Both the position numbers and the translations under genes were made by a program. This document shows, piece after piece, positions 1 through 7,371 of a DNA stretch of 7,691 nucleotides; the stretch's first letter is position 1, and each line of letters starts with the position of its first letter. Location of the stretch: NCBI GenBank assembly GCA_934141605.1, contig CAKPCL010000020.1:1-7691 (forward strand), in the 5' to 3' direction. This stretch comes from an uncultured Clostridia bacterium. Its GTDB lineage: Bacteria > Bacillota > Clostridia > TANB77 > CAG-508. The notes under the pieces are model-generated. The model ran no database searches and was not told where the DNA came from. It saw nothing but the letters and a program-made list of their open reading frames with translations.

Positions 1-23
1 GAAGAAGAAAGGGAGTAATAAAT

Positions 24-2636
24 ATGGCAGAATTTTCACCAATGATGCAAAGATATCTTGAAACAAAAGAACAATACAAAGACTGCATCCTATTTTATAG
101 ACTAGGTGACTTTTACGAAATGTTCTTTGATGACGCAGTAACAGCATCAAGAGAACTAGAACTAACACTAACAGGAAAAGACTGTGGACAAGAAGAAAGA
201 GCACCAATGTGCGGAATACCACATCATGCAGCAGAAATATACATATCAAGATTAATTGCAAAAGGCTACAAAGTTGCAATATGTGAGCAATTAGAAGACC
301 CAAAAGAAGCAAAAGGAATTGTTAAAAGAGGTGTTATTAGAGTTGTAACACCAGGTACCGTAGTTGACAGCAACATGCTAGAAGAAAGAAAAAACAACTT
401 TATAATGTCAATTTTTAAATCTGGAATTTATTTTGGAATTAGTGTATGTGACATTTCAACAGGTGAATTTTATTCTGTAGAAATAAAAGACAACCAAAAC
501 TTTCCACTAGTTCTAGACGAAATCGCAAGATATATGCCATCAGAGCTTGTAATAAATAGTATGATGTCAGACTGTCAAGAAGAAATGGACAAGATAAAAG
601 AAAGATTTGACTCATACATAACAAGATTTAATGATAAATTTTTCACAGATGATGCAGAGAAAATAAGATATAGATTTAATTTTGTTGATAGCAACCAAAA
701 AGAAATTAAAAACATAGAAGATAAGAGATTGGCTGTATGCTCAATAAATGCACTAATTGAATATATTGAACAAACACAAATGACTACACTTGACCACATC
801 AACAAAATAACAGTTTACAATATTTCAAAATATATGTCACTTGATATAAATGCAAGAAGAAACCTTGAAATAACTGAAAAAATGAGAGACAAATCTAAAA
901 AAGGAACATTGTTGTGGGTACTTGATAAAACATCAACATCAATGGGTGGAAGAGCTTTAAGAAGATGGTTAAATGACCCACTTATAGATACAACAGAAAT
1001 TAATAGAAGACTTGAGTCTGTAAAAGAATTAAAAGATGATGTGATTTTAAGAGGAGATATTATAGAAAATCTTAAAAAAGTATATGATATCGAGCGTCTT
1101 GCAGGTAAAATGGCTTATGGAAATGCAAATGCAAGAGACATGATAACATTAAAAAATTCATTATCAAAATTGCCAGACCTAAAAAAAGTATTAGCAAATG
1201 TAAATTCTCCTATGCTTAAAGATTTATATGAAAATCTAGACGAATTACAAGATATCTATGAACTTGTTGATAAATCAATAGTAGAAGACCCACCAATGGC
1301 AGTAAAAGACGGTGGAATTATCAAACTTGGATTTGACGAAGAAATAGACAAACTAAAAACTGCTACAACAGAGGGTAAAAACTGGATTATTCAATTAGAA
1401 GCAGAAGAAAGAGAAAAAACAGGAATTAAAAACTTAAAAGTTGGATTTAACAAAGTATTTGGATATTTTATAGAAGTCACAAAATCATATTTAGACCAAG
1501 TACCAGAAAGATTTGTTAGAAAACAAACATTGACAAATGCAGAAAGATTTATAACAGAAGACTTGAAAAACTTAGAAAATCAAATACTTGGAGCAGAAGA
1601 AAAAGTTGTAAACTTAGAGTATAATGCTTTTGTACAAATAAGAGATGAGATAGCTAAAAATGTAAAAAGACTACAAAAATCAGCAAATATTGTATCAACA
1701 TTAGATGTACTTACATCATTTGCAACAGTTGCCGAAGATTTGAATTATTGTATGCCAGAAGTAGATGATTCAGGAGTTTTGGACATAAAAGGCGGAAGAC
1801 ACCCAGTAATAGACAAAATGCTTGGAACAGGTGTATTCGTTGAAAATGATACATACTTAGATAAAGAAGAAAATAGATTATCAATTATAACAGGACCTAA
1901 TATGGCAGGTAAATCAACATATATGAGACAAGTAGCACTAATCACATTAATGGCACAAGTAGGCTCATTTGTACCAGCATCAGAAGCACATATAGGAGTT
2001 GTAGATAAAATTTTTACAAGAGTTGGAGCTTCAGATGACTTAAGTATGGGACAAAGTACATTTATGGTAGAAATGATGGAAGTTGCAACAATACTAAAAG
2101 AAGCAACACAAAACAGTTTAGTAATATTAGACGAAATAGGAAGAGGAACATCTACATATGACGGTTTGTCAATTGCTTGGGCTGTTGCAGAATACATAGC
2201 AGATAAAGAAAAATGCGGAGCAAAAACACTATTTGCAACACATTACCATGAATTAACAGAGTTAGAAGAAAAACTTGAAGGTGTAAAAAATTATAATATA
2301 GCAGTTAAAGAAAAAGGAGAAGACATTATCTTTTTAAGAAAAATTGTACCAGGTGGAACAGATGAGAGTTATGGTATTCATGTTGCGCGTTTGGCAGGTG
2401 TACCAAAGGCTGTAACACAAAAAGCTGACGAAATCTTAAGAGGTCTTGAAAGAAAGAATATTTTAACTGGTAAAAAACAAGAAAAAGAAAGTAAAAAGGC
2501 TGTTGAAGGACAATTTGATATGTTTAACTATAAATTAGCTGAAATTGCTCACGAGATTGATAAGGTTAATTTAAATGAATTAACACCAATTGATGCTTTG
2601 AATACTTTAGTTAGAATAAAAGAAAAGATGAAATAA
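24..2636 (+). CDS. mutS: DNA mismatch repair protein MutS
   Basis: MutS binds mispaired or looped bases in DNA as a dimer and, using ATP, starts mismatch repair with MutL. The 870-residue product is close to the family's usual size (about 850-870). The N-terminal mismatch-binding domain carries the Phe-X-Glu motif at F30-Y31-E32 (GDFYEMF). Connector, lever and clamp regions follow to about residue 570. The ATPase domain shows Walker A GPNMAGKST at 624-632, the signature segment DDLSMGQSTFMVEM at 671-684, Walker B with D703-E704 (VILDEIGRGTSTYDG) and the His-switch FATHYHEL from 737. Near the C-terminus QFDMF (830-834) fits the beta-clamp binding consensus. The start at 24 is preceded by a purine-rich site (AAAGGGAG, 8-15) and places the conserved PMMQRYL segment at residues 6-12. 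No mutL follows; the gene ends directly in a terminator. The promoter lies outside the window. Confidence 0.98.
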   Translation: MAEFSPMMQRYLETKEQYKDCILFYRLGDFYEMFFDDAVTASRELELTLTGKDCGQEERAPMCGIPHHAAEIYISRLIAKGYKVAICEQLEDPKEAKGIVKRGVIRVVTPGTVVDSNMLEERKNNFIMSIFKSGIYFGISVCDISTGEFYSVEIKDNQNFPLVLDEIARYMPSELVINSMMSDCQEEMDKIKERFDSYITRFNDKFFTDDAEKIRYRFNFVDSNQKEIKNIEDKRLAVCSINALIEYIEQTQMTTLDHINKITVYNISKYMSLDINARRNLEITEKMRDKSKKGTLLWVLDKTSTSMGGRALRRWLNDPLIDTTEINRRLESVKELKDDVILRGDIIENLKKVYDIERLAGKMAYGNANARDMITLKNSLSKLPDLKKVLANVNSPMLKDLYENLDELQDIYELVDKSIVEDPPMAVKDGGIIKLGFDEEIDKLKTATTEGKNWIIQLEAEEREKTGIKNLKVGFNKVFGYFIEVTKSYLDQVPERFVRKQTLTNAERFITEDLKNLENQILGAEEKVVNLEYNAFVQIRDEIAKNVKRLQKSANIVSTLDVLTSFATVAEDLNYCMPEVDDSGVLDIKGGRHPVIDKMLGTGVFVENDTYLDKEENRLSIITGPNMAGKSTYMRQVALITLMAQVGSFVPASEAHIGVVDKIFTRVGASDDLSMGQSTFMVEMMEVATILKEATQNSLVILDEIGRGTSTYDGLSIAWAVAEYIADKEKCGAKTLFATHYHELTELEEKLEGVKNYNIAVKEKGEDIIFLRKIVPGGTDESYGIHVARLAGVPKAVTQKADEILRGLERKNILTGKKQEKESKKAVEGQFDMFNYKLAEIAHEIDKVNLNELTPIDALNTLVRIKEKMK

Positions 2637-2680
2637 AAAAACTGGGATTAAGGGGCCATCGCTCCAAATCCCAGTTTTTT
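2636..2680. terminator. Bidirectional intrinsic terminator shared by mutS and dapA
   Basis: A perfect 14-bp inverted repeat, AAAAAACTGGGATT (2636-2649) and AATCCCAGTTTTTT (2667-2680), encloses a 17-nt loop in which GGGG (2652-2655) can pair further with CTCC (2662-2665, one G-U). The right arm ends in six T, giving a U-tract for mutS. Read from the other strand, the A-run of the left arm becomes the U-tract for dapA. The first base of the stem is the last base of the mutS stop codon, and the dapA stop codon (2681-2679) overlaps the other end. Two convergent genes therefore share one hairpin with no spare sequence. Confidence 0.93.
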
Positions 2681-3504
2681 AAAGTAAAGGCAACCTAGGA
2701 CTACCAAAATCAAAACCCATTTTATTCAAAGTAGCTTTAACAGGAATTGGATTTACCTTAGCAAACAAATCATTTATTAAAGGGATACTCTCTAATTGCA
2801 TATTTTTAGCCTTTTCAACATTACCATTTAAAAAATTCCAAACCATTTCATGAGTATATTCAGGCTTAATATTTGACAAAACAGAAATTACCCCAAATCC
2901 ACCCAAAGAACAAATTGGAATGGTTTGATCATCATTACCAGAATAAATATGCAAATTATCTCCACACAAATGAGCAATTTCTGCAACTTGTGAAATATTT
3001 CCGGCTGGCTTCCTTTATAGCAACAATATTTTCAATTTTTGATAATTCTAAGCAAGTTTCAGGCTCAATATTCATTCCAGTTCTACTAGGCACATTATAT
3101 AAAATAATAGGAATACTAATACTTTCTGCAATAGCTTTATAATGGGCAACTAAACCTTTTTGAGTAGTTTTATTGTAATAAGGAGTAACAATTAAAACAG
3201 CATCTACACCTAAACTTTCAGCAATTTGAGACATTTTAATAGCCTCTCTAGTATTATTAGAACCAGTGCCAGCAATTATTGGAATTCTACCATTTGAAAC
3301 TTCTAAAGCACATTTTATGACTTCAATTTTTTCTTCTGTACTCATAGTAGAACTTTCACCAGTCGTACCACAAACAACTAGACCATCAATTTTATTATCA
3401 ATTTGAAAATCCAAAAATCTTTTAAATTCATCAATATTAATTCCACTTTCATTAAATGGGGTTGGAACAGCAGAAACAACACCTTTAAATATTATTTTTT
3501 TCAT
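2679..3504 (-). pseudogene. dapA: 4-hydroxy-tetrahydrodipicolinate synthase, frameshifted and C-terminally short
   Basis: DapA condenses pyruvate with aspartate semialdehyde, the first committed step to diaminopimelate and lysine. The first 167 codons (3504 down to 3004) read as a good DapA: GTTGE with T47-T48, the ILYNVP tyrosine Y136, R141, and the Schiff-base lysine K164 in AIKEAS. After S167 the frame is lost and the reading stops at 2956-2958 with 182 residues. The rest of the enzyme, from NISQVAEIA and CGDNLHIYSGNDDQ to FGSPRLPLL, continues in another frame to the stop at 2681-2679. Removing one C from AGCCGG (minus strand, 3006-3001) restores AGC GGA AAT and one 274-residue frame. Family members are about 290 residues, so some 15-20 C-terminal residues after RLPL are also missing. 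The Shine-Dalgarno site AAGGAGGA (3518-3511) lies 6 nt from the ATG. There is no lysine riboswitch in the short leader. The lesion may be a real inactivation or a sequencing error. A related aldolase of the same family is less likely given the close motif match. Confidence 0.87.
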
Positions 3505-3535
3505 TGTAAATCCTCCTTAAAGTAAATATATTAAC

Positions 3536-3563
3536 ATTATAAAAATTAATGATAAAATATAAA
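3536..3563 (-). promoter_or_regulatory. Candidate dapA promoter (weak)
   Basis: On the minus strand a perfect TATAAT (3541-3536) lies 17 bp upstream of the dapA Shine-Dalgarno site. The best -35 candidate is TTTATA (3563-3558) at 16-bp spacing, only four of six consensus bases. The surroundings are so AT-rich that the match could be chance. It would give a leader of roughly 25 nt. Confidence 0.4.
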
Positions 3564-3581
3564 ACTATTATTAAATAATAC

Positions 3582-3610
3582 TTGAACAAAAAACATGATT
3601 ATGATATAAA
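3582..3610 (+). promoter_or_regulatory. Sigma-A promoter for the MFS transporter gene
   Basis: TTGAAC (3582-3587) and TATAAA (3605-3610) are spaced by 17 bp. The TG at 3602-3603 makes an extended -10 (TGATATAAA). Transcription would start near 3617, just before the Shine-Dalgarno site, giving a very short leader. A second TATAAT at 3611-3616 has no -35 at suitable spacing. Confidence 0.68.
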
Positions 3611-3622
3611 TATAATATGTAC

Positions 3623-3630
3623 AAGGAGGA
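3623..3630 (+). promoter_or_regulatory. Ribosome binding site that fixes the MFS start at 3636
   Basis: AAGGAGGA lies 5 nt before ATG 3636. This is a near-perfect Shine-Dalgarno site and argues for this start over the in-frame TTG at 3582, which has no such site and instead looks like the -35 box. Confidence 0.9.
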
Positions 3631-3635
3631 TACAA

Positions 3636-4922
3636 ATGACAAATGATATAGAAATACAAAAAAGAAAACAAAATATGAAATTATATTCTATATACAGAGC
3701 AATATCAATGGACATAATATTTTATTATGCAATAGAATTTTTATTTTTAACACAAGTAAAAAACATAAGCGCACCAGAAGTAGTATTAAAAAACTCATTT
3801 TATGCTTTTTTTAGAATAGTTTTGCAGATACCAGCAAATATACTAATAGACAAAATAGGAACTAGAAGATGCACAATATTAGCCAATGTATTTAATGTAA
3901 TTTATTTATTAATCATAATATTTACAACAAATTTACAAATTTTAATAGTTGCAGAGTTTTTTGACGCTCTATGTTTTTCAATAAAAGAAATATCAGACAC
4001 TACACTTTTAAACATGTCAATACCAGAAGCTGAAAACAAAGGAGAAATTTTTTCTAAAATAGAAGGAAAAGGAAATAAAAAATATTATTATATTGATGCT
4101 ATTACAGCAATAGCTTCAGGCTTTTTATACACTGTAAATCCATATATACCTATTGTTGGAGCAATATTAATTTCAATATATGCAACAGCATTATCAACAG
4201 GATTTCATGAGATAAAAAACTCAGATGGAACAACAACAGAGGAAAATAAGTTTAATTTAAAAGAATATATGATAGATTTACGAAAATCATTTAAGTTTAT
4301 AGTAAAATCTAACAGATTAAGAAGTTTAATATTATATTCAGGTATTATGTGGGGAACATTTTGTTTAGTTTCAACATATAGAACAAGTTTACTAGAAGAA
4401 GTAGGAACATCAGCAACTTGGATTGCAATTACAGCTGCAATTGTTGGAATAGCCTCAGGCATAGGCTCTAACAAACAATTAAAAATCCATAAAATGTTTA
4501 AAAATAAAACATTATCAATATTAGCAATAATCACAGCACTAATGATTTGGCTATCAGGAATAATAGGAAATATCAATTTATCAACTAAGACCATTGTTAT
4601 ATTAGTCACAATATTTTTTACTGTACTAAATACAATAAAAGGTGCTTTTGGCGTGCTAATAACTAGATATTTAAGTAATTTCGCAAACCCAGCAATACTT
4701 CCTAAAATATATTCTATAAATGGAATAAGCAGAAACCTTTTTAGGATGATAATAGGAATTTTAGGTTCTTATATATTATCAATAACTAATACAGCAAATA
4801 GTTTAATATTAACAGGAATTATTTTTAGCATTGTAACATTATCACTAATAAGCTATATGAAAACAAGAACCGGATTAAAACCAGAAGAATATAAAAAAGA
4901 TGATATAGAATTTGATATTTAA
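3636..4922 (+). CDS. MFS-type integral membrane transporter, substrate unknown
   Basis: The product has 428 residues, within the usual major facilitator range. About 11-12 hydrophobic segments can be picked out by eye, roughly at residues 22-41, 50-70, 80-98, 102-120, two between about 155 and 193, then 230-255, 262-282, 298-316, 325-345, 368-388 and 392-412. A charged loop around 195-225 separates the halves, as expected for a 6+6 fold. Between segments 2 and 3 the sequence ILIDKIGTRR (D72, K73, G75, R77, R78) matches the MFS loop motif G-x-x-x-D-R/K-x-G-R/K-R/K, except that its first Gly is replaced. There is no signal peptide. The C-terminus is a short charged tail. The gene has its own promoter and stands next to a divergent dapA and upstream of trpS, but this context does not reveal a substrate. 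It is visibly more AT-rich than its neighbours, which is common for membrane proteins. No terminator is visible after it, so some read-through into trpS is likely. Confidence 0.85.
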   Translation: MTNDIEIQKRKQNMKLYSIYRAISMDIIFYYAIEFLFLTQVKNISAPEVVLKNSFYAFFRIVLQIPANILIDKIGTRRCTILANVFNVIYLLIIIFTTNLQILIVAEFFDALCFSIKEISDTTLLNMSIPEAENKGEIFSKIEGKGNKKYYYIDAITAIASGFLYTVNPYIPIVGAILISIYATALSTGFHEIKNSDGTTTEENKFNLKEYMIDLRKSFKFIVKSNRLRSLILYSGIMWGTFCLVSTYRTSLLEEVGTSATWIAITAAIVGIASGIGSNKQLKIHKMFKNKTLSILAIITALMIWLSGIIGNINLSTKTIVILVTIFFTVLNTIKGAFGVLITRYLSNFANPAILPKIYSINGISRNLFRMIIGILGSYILSITNTANSLILTGIIFSIVTLSLISYMKTRTGLKPEEYKKDDIEFDI

Positions 4923-4940
4923 GAGAATATGTGATATAAT
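4912..4940 (+). promoter_or_regulatory. Strong sigma-A promoter for trpS
   Basis: TTGATA (4912-4917, five of six consensus bases), a 17-bp spacer and a perfect TATAAT (4935-4940) with an extended TG at 4932-4933 form a near-ideal sigma-A promoter. The -35 box lies inside the last codons of the transporter gene. A start near 4947 leaves a leader of about 33 nt, too short for a T-box. A second TATAAT at 4945-4950 lacks a partner -35. Confidence 0.78.
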
Positions 4941-4979
4941 CTTGTATAATTGTGAAAAATTAAAAGGAGAAGAAATAAA

Positions 4980-5993
4980 ATGAACAAAAAGAGAATATTA
5001 ACAGGAGACAGACCAACAGGAAAACTACATATTGGGCACTATTTTGGCTCATTAAAAACAAGAGTTGAAATGCAAAATGATCCAGAATATGATCCATATA
5101 TATTAATAGCTGATGTTCAAGCACTAACAGACAACTTCAACAATCCAGAAAAAGTAAGAAAAAATGTAAGAGAAGTAGCAATAGATTATTTATCAGTAGG
5201 AATAGACCCTAAAAAAACAACAATTTATGTACAATCAATGATACCAGAAACAGCAGAACTAACAGTATTCTATTCAAATTTGGTAACAATAGCAAGACTA
5301 GAAAGAAATCCAACAGTAAAAACTGAAATAGCACAGAAAAAAGACTTATTTGGAGAAAGTGTAACATATGGATTTTTAGGATATCCAGTAAGCCAAGCAG
5401 CAGACATAACAACATTTGAAGGAGAACTAGTCCCAGTAGGAGAAGACCAATTACCATTAATAGAACAATGCAGAGAAATAGTAAGAAAATTCAACAGTAT
5501 ATATGGTGAAGGCGTTTTAAAAGAACCAAAAGCAATACTATCAAATGCAAAAAGGATAAAAGGCCTAGACGGAAACGAAAAAATGGGAAAATCATTAGGA
5601 AATGCAATATATCTATCAGACACACCAGAAGAAATAACAAAAAAAGTAATGAGCGCTGTAACAGACCCAGCAAGAATAAAAAAAGACGACCCAGGAAATC
5701 CTGATATATGTATGGTAGCATATTATCACAATTTATTTACGAAGCCTGAAGATGTAAAAACAGTATGTGAAGAATGCAAAGCAGGAAAAAGAGGGTGTGT
5801 AGCTTGCAAAAAACAATTAGCAGCAAACATAATTGAAGAATTAAAACCAATAAGAGAAAAAAGAGCTTACTATGAAGCACACCTACAAGAAGTAGACAAA
5901 ATTTTAATAGAAGGAACAGAAAAAGCAAGAAAAGTAGCAAAAGAAACAATGAAAAAAGTAAAAAAAGCAATGAAGCTAGACTATTTTGGCTAA
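4980..5993 (+). CDS. trpS: Tryptophanyl-tRNA synthetase with a cysteine cluster
   Basis: This cytoplasmic class I synthetase charges tRNA-Trp with tryptophan using ATP. The 337-residue length is usual for bacterial TrpRS. The Rossmann-fold signatures are present: GDRPTGKLHIGHY with HIGH at residues 17-20, LVPVGEDQ in the middle, and the KMSKS-type loop KMGKS at 201-205. In the C-terminal part there are five cysteines: C244, C263, C266, C273 and C276. C244, C266, C273 and C276 form C-x21-C-x6-C-x2-C, very like the C-x22-C-x6-C-x2-C motif that binds a [4Fe-4S] cluster near the anticodon-binding region in Thermotoga maritima TrpRS. A cluster here is an inference. The start is set by AAAGGAGA (4963-4970), 9 nt upstream. 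The gene has its own promoter and no T-box leader. Codons end in A to an extreme degree, which creates long but meaningless antisense reading frames. No terminator follows; the stop codon runs straight into the repeat element at 5994. Confidence 0.97.
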   Translation: MNKKRILTGDRPTGKLHIGHYFGSLKTRVEMQNDPEYDPYILIADVQALTDNFNNPEKVRKNVREVAIDYLSVGIDPKKTTIYVQSMIPETAELTVFYSNLVTIARLERNPTVKTEIAQKKDLFGESVTYGFLGYPVSQAADITTFEGELVPVGEDQLPLIEQCREIVRKFNSIYGEGVLKEPKAILSNAKRIKGLDGNEKMGKSLGNAIYLSDTPEEITKKVMSAVTDPARIKKDDPGNPDICMVAYYHNLFTKPEDVKTVCEECKAGKRGCVACKKQLAANIIEELKPIREKRAYYEAHLQEVDKILIEGTEKARKVAKETMKKVKKAMKLDYFG

Positions 5994-6045
5994 TGTCCAA
6001 ACGGGACGGTTCTATTTGGACATTTTGTCCAAAAGGGACAGATCT
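5994..6045. repeat. Two-unit palindromic repeat element between trpS and obgE
   Basis: Two 20-nt units start 32 bp apart: TGTCCAAACGGGACGGTTCT (5994-6013) and TGTCCAAAAGGGACAGATCT (6026-6045). They agree at 17 of 20 positions. Between them lies TTTGGACA (6015-6022), which is the exact reverse complement of the TGTCCAAA that opens both units. It can therefore pair leftward (5994-6001, 13-nt loop) or rightward (6026-6033, 3-nt loop), but not both at once. Each unit also has a small internal hairpin, TGTCC with GGACA or GGACG. There is no T-run after either hairpin, so it is not a typical terminator. The element is more GC-rich than its surroundings and contains no gene. It resembles short extragenic palindromes scattered in many bacterial genomes, but this identity is inferred. 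Confidence 0.75.
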
Positions 6046-6067
6046 TGATTAATGCAAGGAGGCATAA

Positions 6068-7342
6068 ATGTTTACAGATTATACGAAAATAATAATAAAA
6101 TCAGGTAATGGAGGAAATGGTGCTGCAACTTTTAGAAGAGAGAAGTATGTAGCAGCAGGAGGACCTGATGGTGGAGATGGAGGAAATGGTGGAAATATCT
6201 ATTTCCAAGTTGATAAAGATAAAAATACTTTAATTGATTTTAGATATAATAAAAAGTTTAGAGCAAAAGACGGCGAAAACGGAAGTGGTAGTCGTTGTAA
6301 CGGAAAATATGGAGAAGATTTATATATCAAAGTTCCAATAGGAACTGTTGTAAAAGATGCAGAAACAGGAAAAGTTGTTGCAGATTTATCAAAACCAGAT
6401 CAAACAGAATTGATATTAAAAGGTGGTAGAGGAGGAAGAGGAAACTCACATTTTGCAACACCTACAAGACAAGCTCCTAGATTTTCAGAAGATGGAGAAA
6501 AAGGCGAAGAAAAAGAACTTATATTGGAATTAAAATTGTTGGCAGATGTTGGACTATTAGGATTTCCAAATGTAGGAAAATCTACTTTTTTATCAACAGT
6601 AACAGATGCAACACCTAAAATTGCAAATTATCATTTTACAACAATAAATCCAAATTTAGGAGTAGTAAAAACTAAATCTGGAGATGGATTTGTAATTGCA
6701 GATATACCAGGAATTATTGAAGGAGCAAGCGAAGGAGTAGGTCTTGGAATTCAATTTTTGAGACATGTTGAAAGGACAAGACTGTTATTACACTTTATAG
6801 ATGTATCAGGACAAGAGGGAAGAGACCCAATTGAAGATTATTACACAATAAATCAAGAGCTTGCAAAATATAGTGAAAAGTTGGTAAAACGAAAACAGAT
6901 ATTGGTGGCAACAAAAATTGACTGTATGCAAGATGATACAAACTTAAAAAAAATAGAAGAATTAGCTAAAAAAGAAAAATTAAAATTATTTAAAATATCA
7001 TCAGTCACAGGAGAAGGTGTAGAACAATTAATAGATTATGTAACAGAAACATTAAAAACATTACCTAAAGAAGAATTAATAGAAATAGAAGACAAAATTG
7101 TTTATACACTTAAAGATAAGGACCAAGAATGGGAAGCATATGAAGAAGATGGCATATTCTATGTAAAAGGAAGAGCTGTTGATAGATTAATGGGAAGAGT
7201 AAATATAGAAGACAATGAATCTATGTATTATCTTCAAAAATGCTTAAAAAATATGGGAATTGAAGATAAACTTAAAGAACTTGGCGTATGTGAAGGTGAT
7301 ACAGTCAAGATTAGTGACTGGGAACTTGAATGGTATGAATAA
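6068..7342 (+). CDS. obgE: GTPase Obg (ObgE/CgtA)
   Basis: Obg is an essential GTPase that associates with the large ribosomal subunit, acts in its late assembly and has links to the stress response. The 424-residue protein has all three domains. The glycine-rich Obg fold (about 1-158) begins with runs such as GNGGNGAATFRREKYVAAGG. The GTPase domain (about 159-330) shows G1 GFPNVGKST at 165-173, G3 DIPGI from D212, G4 TKID at 282-285 and a G5-like SSVTGEG. The C-terminal OCT domain (about 345-424) runs from YTLKDKDQEWEAYEE to the end and is typical of Firmicutes Obg. G4 has Thr in place of the usual Asn of NKxD, a conservative variant also seen in other GTPases. AAGGAGG (6056-6062) lies 5 nt before the ATG. 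No convincing promoter is visible in the gap after trpS, so co-transcription with trpS is likely. lysS follows after 29 nt with no terminator between. Confidence 0.98.
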   Translation: MFTDYTKIIIKSGNGGNGAATFRREKYVAAGGPDGGDGGNGGNIYFQVDKDKNTLIDFRYNKKFRAKDGENGSGSRCNGKYGEDLYIKVPIGTVVKDAETGKVVADLSKPDQTELILKGGRGGRGNSHFATPTRQAPRFSEDGEKGEEKELILELKLLADVGLLGFPNVGKSTFLSTVTDATPKIANYHFTTINPNLGVVKTKSGDGFVIADIPGIIEGASEGVGLGIQFLRHVERTRLLLHFIDVSGQEGRDPIEDYYTINQELAKYSEKLVKRKQILVATKIDCMQDDTNLKKIEELAKKEKLKLFKISSVTGEGVEQLIDYVTETLKTLPKEELIEIEDKIVYTLKDKDQEWEAYEEDGIFYVKGRAVDRLMGRVNIEDNESMYYLQKCLKNMGIEDKLKELGVCEGDTVKISDWELEWYE

Positions 7343-7371
7343 ATTTTAAAAATAAAAAAGGAGAAATTAAT

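Noticed and set aside
1..18. Reading frame EEERE followed by TAA at 16-18, possibly the tail of an upstream gene.
   Set aside because: Five codons overlapping the mutS ribosome binding site are too few to support a gene, although an upstream gene ending here is plausible.
1745..2197. 150-codon minus-strand frame opposite the mutS ATPase domain.
   Set aside because: The plus strand encodes the highly conserved Walker motifs here; the antisense frame is a by-product of codon bias.
2873..3142. Plus-strand frame of 89 codons across the dapA break.
   Set aside because: It is antisense to conserved dapA coding sequence, has no ribosome binding site, and its protein has no recognisable features.
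3505..3581. Lysine riboswitch or other structured leader for dapA.
   Set aside because: The stretch is short and almost purely A and T, with no stems or conserved L-box elements.
4205..4609. 134-codon minus-strand frame opposite the transporter.
   Set aside because: It is antisense to a membrane-protein gene with clear start signals and has no features of its own.
5209..6000. Several minus-strand frames rich in Leu and Phe opposite trpS.
   Set aside because: They are mirror images of the A-rich, A-ending codons of trpS, lack Shine-Dalgarno sites and overlap one another.
5994..6033. Hairpins after trpS as an intrinsic terminator.
   Set aside because: No T-run follows either possible stem, so transcription is expected to continue into obgE.
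6025..6053. TTGTCC-N17-ATTAAT as an obgE promoter.
   Set aside because: Both boxes are weak matches and lie within the repeat element, so chance is more likely.
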